A DNA stretch of 46,969 nt from assembly GCA_023269615.1 (NCBI GenBank), contig JAHFSY010000035.1, positions 1 to 46,969 on the forward strand. The letters are read 5' to 3'. This stretch comes from Verrucomicrobiota bacterium. GTDB taxonomy: Bacteria; Verrucomicrobiota; Verrucomicrobiia; JABWAM01. A model generated the notes under the pieces. That model saw only the letters and a list, made by a program, of their open reading frames with translations. It ran no database searches and was not told the origin of the DNA. Both the position numbers and the translations under genes were made by a program. Within the stretch, counting starts at the first letter, position 1. Every line of letters starts with the position of its first letter. Shown one piece after another: positions 6,558 through 13,461 of this stretch.

Positions 6558-9233
6558 TCATCTACGCCTGCGACGGACCAGCCAGATGGCAAGGGTTGCG
6601 ACTCCCACGGCAATCAGCCACGGGAAGAGATAAGCGAGCGCCACGCCGATCATTCGCACGCTCCACATCAATGCTCCCATGCCTTCGCCCAATGTTTTGC
6701 GGATCGTCGCGAAAAACCCGGTGTCGTCCGCCACGATGTTCCCCTTGCTGAAAAGTTGCATCGTGATTTCCGCCGGGGCATCCGCGCCACCGGTCGCACC
6801 AGGCAGATCCTGGCGATGAACGGCAAAATCCTTCACCTGTCCGAGTCCCTTCAAGTATTCCACAAAGCCGGCGTATTTGTTCATCGGCACGCGGAAGGAA
6901 AAGACCGCCACTTCTCGACCGTCGGGCGCGTGCTCGAACGTGGAGCTTTGGACCTCCGCGCCCTTCGATGCCGCGGATGTTTTGATGTCTACCGATTTGG
7001 TTTCCACCCCGTCGGTCAACACATTGAGAGTGGTCTGCTGCAGCGCCGGCTCCTGGTCGGTGAGCCCCAGCGAAAGCAGCACGGGCGCGTCCTCGGATTC
7101 TTTTGCCTGGGCGCTCTGGTCGTTCCTCTGGATCGTGAACTGTGACACACGTCCGAGCGCCTTGAGCGAATTCAAAAACGCGTTGTACGATTTTGCCGGC
7201 ACGCGCGCATTGAACTGCGCGGCGGCATGTCCATCCGGCGTCCTTTCGAGGCTCGATGCAAGCACCTCGGCTTTCTGTGCCGCAGCTTCCGCCTTCGCTT
7301 TGTCGAGTGCGTCCTCGACGGATTTGGTCACCACCGCGAGGGTGACCTGCTTGCGTGATTCGTCGTCGTGGACGATCGCCAGGTTGATCTCCACCTTGTC
7401 CTTCTCAACACGCGCCGTGTCGGAAGTGCCGCTGCCATCCTGCGCCACGCGCTCGTTCTGCCAGGTGAGGCTCTGGACGCGCCCCATTTTCTTGAGCGTG
7501 GCGAGGAGGGCATCGGAATTTTCGGGCGCGACGAGGACGCGCAACGTGGCGCTGGCGTTGCCCTCGTTATCACGCGTCATGTTGGATTGAATGACCTGGC
7601 CCTTGGCTGATTCGGTTTCGCTTTTCGCGTCGCGGAAGGTTTTCTCAACGTCCGGCGAGAAGAGCCCGAGGTTGGCGTGCTCCTTGAGAAGGAACGCGGC
7701 GGGCTGGTTCATGTCCTTCTCGTACATCGTGATGGTGACGGTGGCGTAAGCGACAAGCGCGTCATACACCTTGATCTGTCCCTGCATCTCCTCGATGTCC
7801 TGGCGGACGCGCGCCAGTTCCTTTTCGACGACGAGGAGATCGGTGACCTTGCCCTTGGCTTCATCGAGCATCTTGAGAAGGCGATCCTCCATGCGCTTGG
7901 AATTGCGCATGCGAGCCTCGGTGTCGAAATAAGCCTTGGTGACATCCTGGGTGGCGATGGACTGGTTCTTGAGATCGCCGAGAGCGCGGAGTTTCAACAG
8001 CAGGCGGTCGAGATGATCCGGCAAAACTTTCACAATGATCTGTCCACGAACCTTCCCATTGGAGAGCCGCGCCGAATTGCTGGTGGCGATGTACCCCGAT
8101 TCCTCGCCCGCGATCACACGGATGCGATCCTGGGCGGATTCGAAGTTCTGGATTTCAAATTCGAGTGAAGCGTTGCGGATGAGCTTTTGAGAGGCGGTGG
8201 GTTCGGCGGCGACGGATTCGGATGCGGCCTTGCCTTCTTGAGGCGCGCCTTTCTCGAGTTTGTTCGCTGCAAAAAGTTCCCCGAGACCCGGAATATCTCC
8301 GAGGAATGGAATCTTTGAATATTTGGGGCCGTTTGGCCCAGCCTCTTTGTAATCGAAGTGATCGATCACGAAGCTTCCGGTTTGTTCGTTGAACTTGAAA
8401 TGAGGGACCGGCTCCACCGAACTCGCGTTGCTTGTGGGCGGTTGTTTGTTTCCTGCATCTTCGGACGAGATAAGCGGCGAGGTGACACTTCCGCCTGGCA
8501 GGGAGAATGCGCGGCCATTCGAGGCTTTGGTCGAAACCTGAGAATCCTTTTCGATGGTCAACGGGATCTTGGCGTCATCGGGCTTCAGGGCTTTGCTATT
8601 ATCTCTGTCTGCAAGATTCACAGTGTACGAGGTGTCAACATAGCCGCTGATTTTGATTCCAGAGCCTTTAACGCCGGTGTAACCAGTATCCTTGAGTTTG
8701 CGCTCCGTTTCGTTGATTCTTTTTTCGAGCGTCCCATTCTTGCCGTCACCCCCATTATCAAAGATTAATGGTTGATCACTCGATTGGGCCTCCTTGACCC
8801 CCGTGGTTCCAGCGTAGCTCATGTCGCCGTCATTCTTGCGTGCGCTTTCGCGAACATGACTGGTTGCGGGTGAGAGAAGATTTCCGAGGACAATGAGGAC
8901 GGCAAGCATGGCTGCTGTGGCAACCACGGAAATCCCCGGCATTCTGCAGAATCGCGAGAAGGCGGTGTAAATTCTCTCGAATCCATTCACGTTCTGTTTC
9001 AGCAAATCCCGTCGGAAGCGTCGCACCATGCGTTCCTCAAAATCCATGGGTGGGCGGTCGGGGGACAGGGTTTGATCGAGCAGGGAGGCGGTCATTTTTT
9101 CCTCCTGGTAGAGTTTTCGGCAGTCGGGGCATTCAGCGAGATGTTGGTCGAAGGATTGTTGTTCCTCCGCGGAGAGGCCGCCCGTGATGGCGGCGGCCAT
9201 CATGTCTTCGATGTGATCGTGGATGGAGTTCAT
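6558..9233 (-). CDS. giant anti-sigma factor with zinc finger, membrane helix and repeated DUF4349-like domains
   Basis: This 891-residue protein lies directly after an ECF sigma gene. Residues 1-45 hold the anti-sigma zinc finger (H31, C35, C38 in HLAECPDC). A membrane helix follows at about 99-120. Residues 347-507 match DUF4349 (KLIRNASLEFEIQNFESAQD, a long coiled coil VTDLLVVEKELARVRQDIEE, and VAYATVTITMYEKD). After it come three shorter copies of the same alpha/beta half at about 530-593, 627-703 and 733-807, each ending in a block like YNAFLNSLKALGRV, then a second membrane helix near 861-886 with a RRRR end. The linker 130-345 holds ISGYVDTSYTVN (197-206) and SKIPFLGDIPGLGELF (306-321), which look like outer-membrane protein fragments. 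It should hold the sigma factor inside and sense the envelope outside. Confidence 0.85.
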   Translation of the reverse strand: MNSIHDHIEDMMAAAITGGLSAEEQQSFDQHLAECPDCRKLYQEEKMTASLLDQTLSPDRPPMDFEERMVRRFRRDLLKQNVNGFERIYTAFSRFCRMPGISVVATAAMLAVLIVLGNLLSPATSHVRESARKNDGDMSYAGTTGVKEAQSSDQPLIFDNGGDGKNGTLEKRINETERKLKDTGYTGVKGSGIKISGYVDTSYTVNLADRDNSKALKPDDAKIPLTIEKDSQVSTKASNGRAFSLPGGSVTSPLISSEDAGNKQPPTSNASSVEPVPHFKFNEQTGSFVIDHFDYKEAGPNGPKYSKIPFLGDIPGLGELFAANKLEKGAPQEGKAASESVAAEPTASQKLIRNASLEFEIQNFESAQDRIRVIAGEESGYIATSNSARLSNGKVRGQIIVKVLPDHLDRLLLKLRALGDLKNQSIATQDVTKAYFDTEARMRNSKRMEDRLLKMLDEAKGKVTDLLVVEKELARVRQDIEEMQGQIKVYDALVAYATVTITMYEKDMNQPAAFLLKEHANLGLFSPDVEKTFRDAKSETESAKGQVIQSNMTRDNEGNASATLRVLVAPENSDALLATLKKMGRVQSLTWQNERVAQDGSGTSDTARVEKDKVEINLAIVHDDESRKQVTLAVVTKSVEDALDKAKAEAAAQKAEVLASSLERTPDGHAAAQFNARVPAKSYNAFLNSLKALGRVSQFTIQRNDQSAQAKESEDAPVLLSLGLTDQEPALQQTTLNVLTDGVETKSVDIKTSAASKGAEVQSSTFEHAPDGREVAVFSFRVPMNKYAGFVEYLKGLGQVKDFAVHRQDLPGATGGADAPAEITMQLFSKGNIVADDTGFFATIRKTLGEGMGALMWSVRMIGVALAYLFPWLIAVGVATLAIWLVRRRRR

Positions 9234-9254
9234 GCCGATCCTTTCAATTCTGAA

Positions 9255-9356
9255 GGTAGGGCGCGCTCGCCGAGCGCGCCGTCGGTTGCAGTCGGACGTA
9301 CAGATTCATTTTTCCACGGGCCACCGCTGCGGCGCGCTCGGCGAGCACGCCCTACC
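9255..9356. repeat. family C inverted repeat, copy 2
   Basis: Left arm 9255-9281 and right arm 9330-9356 are 27-base reverse complements with one mismatch and a 48-base loop. The right arm and flank match the copy at 4367-4400. It lies between the sigma gene and the anti-sigma gene, which are otherwise one transcription unit. Confidence 0.88.
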
Positions 9357-9380
9357 TCGGACTCTGAATTGTTCGAAATT

Positions 9381-9408
9381 CCGCAATCCGCAATCTGCAA
9401 TCCGCAAT
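9381..9408. repeat. heptameric tandem repeat (CCGCAAT)4
   Basis: Four tandem 7-mers: CCGCAAT, CCGCAAT, CTGCAAT, CCGCAAT. It lies 9 bases beyond the sigma gene stop and directly beside the family C repeat. Confidence 0.9.
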
Positions 9409-9417
9409 GGGTTGGGT

Positions 9418-9966
9418 TCATGGGCATGTGGGTTTCAGGGTTTGCCGCAGGGTTTGGAGGGCCCGTCCCAGGATTCCCCGCAATGCGCCGTTGGTGAGGC
9501 CCATGTTTGTCTCGATGCTTTTGTGGTCCATGCCTTCGAGGTATCTCAGTGTGATCGCAAGACGGTGGTCGTCCGGCAGATCGGCGAGCGCGCCGTGGAC
9601 TTTTTGCCGTAACTCAACACCTTCCATCTGGCGGTCGGGCTTTTCGGCGTCATGGTCCTGGATGGACTCGACGTTGTCGGGCAGGGGAACGGTGCGGCGT
9701 TTTCGCAGGAGGTCGAGCGAGCGGTTGCGGGCGATGGTGAAAATCCATTGCGTGAATTTTTCCGGGTCGTGCACGCGCCAGCGGGTGTTCCATGCCTTGA
9801 GAAAACTTTCCTGCACGACGTCCTCGGCCTCCTCGGGCTGGCGGAGGATGTTGTAGGCGTGGGCGAAGAGCGGTCGGCTGTGCGTGCGTATGATCATTTC
9901 AAAAGCCTCCTGGTCACCCGCAAGGGCGTTCTTCACCGTCTCTCGCTCGCTGGGAGTCAGGGGCAT
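9418..9966 (-). CDS. ECF sigma factor (RpoE-like)
   Basis: This 182-residue sigma-70 family protein has only regions 2 and 4. Region 2 contains LFAHAYNILRQPEEAEDVVQ and ESFLKAWNTRW, followed by WIFTIARNRSLDLLRKR. Region 4 holds the helix-turn-helix at about residues 130-175 (LPDDHRLAITLRYLEGMDHK, then SIETNMGLTNGALRGILGRA). The next gene on the strand is a zinc-finger anti-sigma factor, so the pair should respond to an envelope signal. Between them lie a family C inverted repeat and a heptamer run, which could lower anti-sigma expression relative to sigma. A possible self-recognised promoter is at 9995-10020. Confidence 0.95.
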   Translation of the reverse strand: MPLTPSERETVKNALAGDQEAFEMIIRTHSRPLFAHAYNILRQPEEAEDVVQESFLKAWNTRWRVHDPEKFTQWIFTIARNRSLDLLRKRRTVPLPDNVESIQDHDAEKPDRQMEGVELRQKVHGALADLPDDHRLAITLRYLEGMDHKSIETNMGLTNGALRGILGRALQTLRQTLKPTCP

Positions 9967-9994
9967 TGGGCGGTCAGTTCGGGGGTTTCCAGAC

Positions 9995-10020
9995 GATAAG
10001 ACGCACGAGGGGATGAAACC
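9995..10020 (-). promoter_or_regulatory. possible ECF-type promoter of the sigma gene
   Basis: Reading the minus strand, GGTTTCATCC (10020-10011) is followed after a short spacer by CGTCTTATC (10003-9995), 28 bases before the start codon. A C-rich -35 block and a CGTC -10 are common in ECF-dependent promoters, so autoregulation is plausible. Spacing and consensus for this sigma group are not known to me. Confidence 0.35.
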
Positions 10021-10046
10021 GCGCGAAAAAAGTTAAAATAAAATAT

Positions 10047-10071
10047 GTGGCTGCGTTCGCAAGAACGCGGC
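10047..10071. repeat. single REP element, family A (GTGG head)
   Basis: GTGGCTGCGTTCGCAAGAAC then GCGGC: one base differs from the GTAG head seen elsewhere. It starts the 484-base gap 9967-10450 that otherwise contains only repeats and a gene relic. Confidence 0.8.
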
Positions 10072-10119
10072 ATTCGGATCTTCTCCGCAGATTTCACAGA
10101 TTACGCAAATTTTTCAGAG

Positions 10120-10307
10120 AGCCTCTCGCGAAGCCGCAAAGGCGCAAAGTTCACCCTGGATCCCGGTGTTCTCCGCAGATTTCGCCGATGGACGCAGATT
10201 TCAGAACGGCATTCAACCCCGCCATTCCAGTTGAAAGCCATGCTTTCAACTGGAATGGCGGGGTTGGGATCAAGGGCCTTTGCGCCTTTGCGTCTTTGCG
10301 AGAGGCT
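10120..10307. repeat. composite nested palindrome, family F, with a family G copy inside
   Basis: Outer arms 10120-10149 and 10278-10307 are 30-base reverse complements with two mismatches (AGCCTCTCGCGAAGCCGCAA onward). The inner arms 10214-10238 and 10242-10266 are perfect 25-base reverse complements around CAT. A family G repeat (10169-10206, CTCCGCAGATTTCGC) sits between the left outer and left inner arms. The same general design, imperfect repeated outer arms around a perfect inner palindrome, is seen in family D. Confidence 0.88.
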
Positions 10308-10321
10308 ATCCGGAAAATCCT

Positions 10322-10387
10322 TCACGGTTCCAATCCCTTCAGATACGCGAAAATCAGGTCGGGGAGGTCGTTGCTGTATGCTCCCTC
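10322..10387 (-). pseudogene. relic of the 3' end of a histone-deacetylase-like gene
   Basis: Bases 10330-10387 match 12564-12621, the end of the deacetylase-like gene, at 51 of 58 positions. Read on the minus strand the relic encodes EGAYSNDLPDLIFAYLKGLE, then P and a TGA stop. The intact gene ends EGGYSNDLPELIFAYLKGLE, then G and a stop. Nothing of the rest of the gene is visible upstream on the minus strand. It is either a duplicated fragment or what remains of a deleted paralogue. Confidence 0.75.
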
Positions 10388-10450
10388 GGATGATCCGGCT
10401 TGAAGGGATCACATTGGATTTACCATACCCGGCAGAGGTCGATCACAGGT

Positions 10451-10726
10451 TCAAGCGGCGACGGCGGTTTTGTGTTTCGGGGCGGGAGCCGGAGCGCCGC
10501 GCAACATCCCCTCGGTGCTCAGATGCTCGTCCACGAGCGGCCAGTGGATGCCATAGCCCGCGCCGCAGATTTTCCAGCGTGCGCGCTGCGACGGTGTAGC
10601 TTTGAGCAGGCGCGGATACCACGCCAGCGGAACGCCGAGCACGCGCCCGTCCATGAGCGTCACGGTGAGCGTGTCGGCGGTGAGCCGCACGCCCTTGACG
10701 CGCTCGTCACTGGTCGAAGTATTCAT
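10451..10726 (-). CDS. DUF2442 protein, partner of the DUF4160 gene
   Basis: This 91-residue protein begins MNTSTSDERVKGVRLTADTL and carries the DUF2442 core: a strand pair with TVTLMDGRVLGVPLAWYPRL followed by a helix and the block GIHWPLVDEHLSTEGML. The start at 10726 is chosen over the upstream in-frame ATG at 10822 because it leaves only a 20-base overlap with the DUF4160 gene and keeps the normal family length. DUF2442 and DUF4160 genes are very often adjacent and have been predicted to act as a toxin/antitoxin-like pair, with DUF2442 the likely antitoxin. The Ala/Pro/Lys-rich tail (APAPAPKHKTAVAA) is not part of the domain. Confidence 0.85.
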   Translation of the reverse strand: MNTSTSDERVKGVRLTADTLTVTLMDGRVLGVPLAWYPRLLKATPSQRARWKICGAGYGIHWPLVDEHLSTEGMLRGAPAPAPKHKTAVAA

Positions 10727-10943
10727 TCCATTTTTCAAGCAGCTGGGTTTGATGCGCCTCGGCGATGCGGTGGATTTGTCGAAGCTCAACTGCAGTGTAG
10801 CCCATGTTTTTCGCCAAGGCAACGGGCATCAACCAAAATTTTGCCGATGCGCCGCCCTTGTCCACGTGGACATGGGGCGGCTCGTTGGGCTCGTGGCTGT
10901 AAAAATAAAACTGGTATCCGTGGCTGCGCAGAACCGTGGGCAT
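10707..10943 (-). CDS. DUF4160 protein, partner of the DUF2442 gene
   Basis: This 78-residue protein matches DUF4160: MPTVLRSHGYQFYFYSHEPN, then EPPHVHVDKGGASAKFWL, an NMGYTAVELRQI helix start and QLLEKWNEYFDQ at the end. The PPHVHV(D/K) block with paired histidines is the family hallmark. The gene comes first in the pair and overlaps the DUF2442 gene by 20 bases, so their dose is linked. In this widespread pair DUF4160 is the suspected toxic member, but this cannot be shown from sequence. Repeats lie on both sides (10120-10307 and 11011-11123), as is common for mobile small modules. Confidence 0.87.
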   Translation of the reverse strand: MPTVLRSHGYQFYFYSHEPNEPPHVHVDKGGASAKFWLMPVALAKNMGYTAVELRQIHRIAEAHQTQLLEKWNEYFDQ

Positions 10944-11010
10944 GATGTTTTGCTTGTGCCCCTTTCACTCCCGTTTCGCAACGTCCTTTTCCATCGGATG
11001 GCACTTGCGA

Positions 11011-11123
11011 TGCGCCTCTTCGCGGCCATGTTCCCATGCAGCCAACGCAGAATTGGCCGCAAAGAGGCGCAAAAGACACAAGGCAGCCAACAGCAGCTCC
11101 ATACCCACTCCAAATGCGTAAGC
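11011..11123. repeat. family B inverted repeat, copy 2, with conserved tail
   Basis: Left arm 11011-11028 and right arm 11054-11071 pair with one mismatch (TGGCCGCAAAGAGGCGCA). The following tail to 11123 (ACACAAGGCAGCC, later CCCACTCCAAATGCGTAAGC) is repeated in reverse orientation at 21805-21875, so the element is about 70 bases longer than its hairpin. Confidence 0.85.
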
Positions 11124-11234
11124 CCCGTGGGCGAAGGGGAGTGATCTTGACTTGAGGAACCGATTGATGGATGGTGGGGGTGTTGTCATCCACCGGCTCG
11201 CATCATGCGCCAATCCGCCTCAACCCTTATTTTG

Positions 11235-11322
11235 GTGATATGCGGCTCAATCGAGACCCATATCACGGAAGTTGAACCAAAAACCAAAGTGATATGCGGC
11301 TGTAGATGGGGTCGTTGACCCC
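11235..11322. repeat. GTGATATGCGGCT direct repeats and a short hairpin
   Basis: GTGATATGCGGCT occurs at 11235-11247 and 11289-11301. The first copy also pairs with CATATCAC at 11259-11266. GGGGTC-GTT-GACCCC (11308-11322) forms a 6-bp stem 24 bases beyond the hydrolase stop but lacks a T-run. The rest of the gap 10944-11345 shows only the family B element and no gene. Confidence 0.6.
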
Positions 11323-11345
11323 GTCTCCCCCCTGCCCCGCAAAAC

Positions 11346-12347
11346 TTACGCAGTCTTGCTCTTCAACCGGGCCAGCGGAGATTGCAGCGAGATGTGGACC
11401 TCGTAATCCTTCGGGTTCTCGAGCACGCGAACCTGCGGACGGCCATCTTCAAACTCGTAATGGATTTTTACCCTGCCGTGCTGCCCGTCCTCCACGAAAA
11501 CCTGGAAATGCCGCGTCACCACGTAACCACACACATTCATCATGCCCGTGTGAGGCAGCGACAGATCGGGGACCTCCGCGTGAATGTCCGCCGCGATGAT
11601 TTCATCTGCCTGCGCCAGCATGGGATGATCGGTGCGATATCCATGCAACCAACGCACCTTGTCGCCAGGACGACTCGCGTGCATTGTCGCCGGCTTGCAA
11701 CCCGCCGCGTGCTGCGCCTCCAGAAATTTCTTGTTGAGGATGGGCGGACATGCCGTCTCTTCGTCGTCGCAAAAGAGATGAATCTTGGTGACCTTGTTAT
11801 TGCACGCGGCAAGGCAGGCGTTGCGCGCGAGATACACCTCGGGAATTTCCGAAGGCGTCCCACCCAGGACTTTTTGCATGATCTCGTTGGCATACACACT
11901 CCCCTTGTTCTCGAAAAAAAGCGCGTAATCGCTGACGCCGAAAAACGACGCGCCGACGTGAAACAGATCGGGAAAGCGCGTGACCGCCGCAAGCACGTTG
12001 CCGCCACCGCCGCTATAACCGATGATATTGATGTTCGATGTGTTGATCTCGGACGGAAACTGGCGGATCGCATCGAGCAACGCGTCCACGATGTCATGCA
12101 CATCCAACCCGCCGCCATCCCAGCGTCCAGCCGATTTCCCTTGTCCGCGCATGTCGGGCGCAACGCAAACAAGCCCGAGCTTGGCGAGATCACGAATTTC
12201 TTGAGACACGTCCTTGCTGCTCCCGTTGTATCCATGCATGACCGCGACCAGCGGCTTCAACTTGCCATCCTCGCGGAACGCCACATCGGCAAAAAGCGGA
12301 TGCGTCCCATCCACCGAACTGTCGTACTTGAGCTCGTCAACAATCAC
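11346..12347 (-). CDS. alpha/beta hydrolase, prolyl-oligopeptidase/dienelactone-hydrolase-like
   Basis: This 333-residue protein has the alpha/beta hydrolase core. The oxyanion-hole motif is VMHGYNGSS (about 37-44), VCVAPDMRGQGKSAG follows the next strand, and the nucleophile elbow is IIGYSGGGG with Ser112. Candidate acid and His are in the block around KVRWLHGYRTDHPMLAQADE. There is no signal peptide, so it should act in the cytosol. The last 80 residues (TGMMNVCGYVVTRHFQVFVE and the following beta-rich part) extend beyond the catalytic domain. Substrate unknown; a peptidase, esterase or acetyl-xylan-esterase-like role are all possible. It lies ten bases after a small membrane peptide gene and probably shares its transcript. 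Confidence 0.82.
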   Translation of the reverse strand: MIVDELKYDSSVDGTHPLFADVAFREDGKLKPLVAVMHGYNGSSKDVSQEIRDLAKLGLVCVAPDMRGQGKSAGRWDGGGLDVHDIVDALLDAIRQFPSEINTSNINIIGYSGGGGNVLAAVTRFPDLFHVGASFFGVSDYALFFENKGSVYANEIMQKVLGGTPSEIPEVYLARNACLAACNNKVTKIHLFCDDEETACPPILNKKFLEAQHAAGCKPATMHASRPGDKVRWLHGYRTDHPMLAQADEIIAADIHAEVPDLSLPHTGMMNVCGYVVTRHFQVFVEDGQHGRVKIHYEFEDGRPQVRVLENPKDYEVHISLQSPLARLKSKTA

Positions 12348-12357
12348 ACAGGTACGG

Positions 12358-12486
12358 CTAGCGGTCTGAAACAGGGATGTAAACGGGAATTTCCCAGATG
12401 AGGCAGGCCTGACAGGGGATGATGGAGAAGACGACCATCCACGCGACGAGAGGGTGTTTCGCCAGCCATGCGAGGGGGGATTTCAT
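12358..12486 (-). CDS. candidate 42-residue single-span membrane peptide
   Basis: An ATG at 12486 opens a 42-residue frame ending TAG at 12358-12360. It reads MKSPLAWLAKHPLVAWMVV, then FSIIPCQACLIWEIPVYIPV and SDR. A basic N-terminus, one hydrophobic span and a CxxC (CQAC) are visible. It ends ten bases before the hydrolase gene start on the same strand. The charge distribution looks like a real membrane peptide rather than chance, but no family is recognised and the length is small. Confidence 0.4.
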   Translation of the reverse strand: MKSPLAWLAKHPLVAWMVVFSIIPCQACLIWEIPVYIPVSDR

Positions 12487-12555
12487 CGTGTGGGTTGGAC
12501 TCTACCCTGATGGCCTCCCACTGCAAGCCATAGAGGGGTGCGGGGCCAGATTCCG

Positions 12556-13413
12556 CTACCCCTCCAATCCCTTCAAATAGGCGAAGATCAATTCGGGCAG
12601 GTCGTTGCTGTATCCTCCCTCCAGCACCGAGAAGTGCGGGATGCCCAGTTTGCGGACGCTCTCCCCCAGCCAGTGATAATCCTCGGCCTCCAGCGTTTCC
12701 TCGCTCAATGGGTCGCGTGCGTAGGCGTCGAAACCCGCCGAGATTCCTACGATGTCGGGTTTGAAGGCTTTCAGATCGTCGAATGCCCGTTGAAGGATGG
12801 CGCGGTATTCCTTGCGCGGGGTGTGGGGCGGGACGGGATAATTTTGGGAGTTGCCCACGTTGCAGCGTCCCGTGCCGGGGTAGCAGGGGAATTGATGAAT
12901 GGAAAAGAATGCGGTGCCGGGGTGGTGTTGGAGAATTTCCTCGGTGCCGTTTCCGTGGTGGACATCAAAATCATAGACGGCCACGCGTTTGTAACCGGCG
13001 GCCTGGGCTTCGAGCGCGGCGATGGCGATCTGGTTGAGGTAGCAGAAGCCCATCGCGCGTTCGCGTTCCGCGTGGTGACCCGGCGGACGCATCAGGCTGA
13101 ACGCGGTCTTGCCGTTGCGCGCGGCAGCGAGGGCCTGCAAGGCGCCGCCGACGGAGCGGCGCGCGTGGTCGGCGATGCCCGGATGCCACGCGGTGTCACC
13201 ATCGAAATCCGCTTTTTCATTGAGGCGGGCGAGATGGCGCGCCGTGTGGGCGCGGAGGATGGATTCATCCTTCACGGGGAGCGGCTTGCGCCATTCGATC
13301 ACCAGCTCCTTCTGCTGTTTCAGTTTGTCGAGAGTCGCAGCCACGCGTTGCGGACGCTCGGGGTGGCCGGGAGTGGAGTAGTCGAGGCAGGCAGGGTCGT
13401 TGATGAGGATCAT
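12556..13413 (-). CDS. histone deacetylase/acetylpolyamine amidohydrolase family enzyme
   Basis: This 285-residue zinc amidohydrolase belongs to the HDAC/AcuC/Apah superfamily, which removes acetyl groups from lysines, polyamines or related amides. The family motifs in order are NDPACLDYSTPGHPERPQRV (N-terminal), LMRPPGHHAERERAMGFCYL (paired catalytic His), VAVYDFDVHHGNGTEEIL (zinc ligands Asp and His), ISAGFDAYARDPL (third ligand Asp) and the C-terminal EGGYSNDLPELIF with the glycine-rich tyrosine region. The length is that of the compact bacterial class. A decayed copy of its last 58 bases is at 10330-10387. A heptamer run lies just upstream (13419-13450). The substrate is unknown. Confidence 0.93.
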   Translation of the reverse strand: MILINDPACLDYSTPGHPERPQRVAATLDKLKQQKELVIEWRKPLPVKDESILRAHTARHLARLNEKADFDGDTAWHPGIADHARRSVGGALQALAAARNGKTAFSLMRPPGHHAERERAMGFCYLNQIAIAALEAQAAGYKRVAVYDFDVHHGNGTEEILQHHPGTAFFSIHQFPCYPGTGRCNVGNSQNYPVPPHTPRKEYRAILQRAFDDLKAFKPDIVGISAGFDAYARDPLSEETLEAEDYHWLGESVRKLGIPHFSVLEGGYSNDLPELIFAYLKGLEG

Positions 13414-13418
13414 GGAGG

Positions 13419-13450
13419 AAACGCGGAACGTGGAACGCGGAGCGCGGAAT
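13419..13450. repeat. heptameric tandem repeat (CGCGGAA)n upstream of the deacetylase-like gene
   Basis: Four tandem 7-mers with substitutions (ACGCGGAACGTGGAACGCGG, then AGCGCGGAAT). The unit is the same as at 2849-2876. It lies six bases before the start codon on the coding strand side, where the ribosome would bind. Confidence 0.8.
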
Positions 13451-13461
13451 GGGGTGAAAAT

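Noticed and set aside
9381..9408. Heptamer runs considered as a degenerate CRISPR array
   Set aside because: Units are contiguous 7-mers without spacers, and no cas gene is present.
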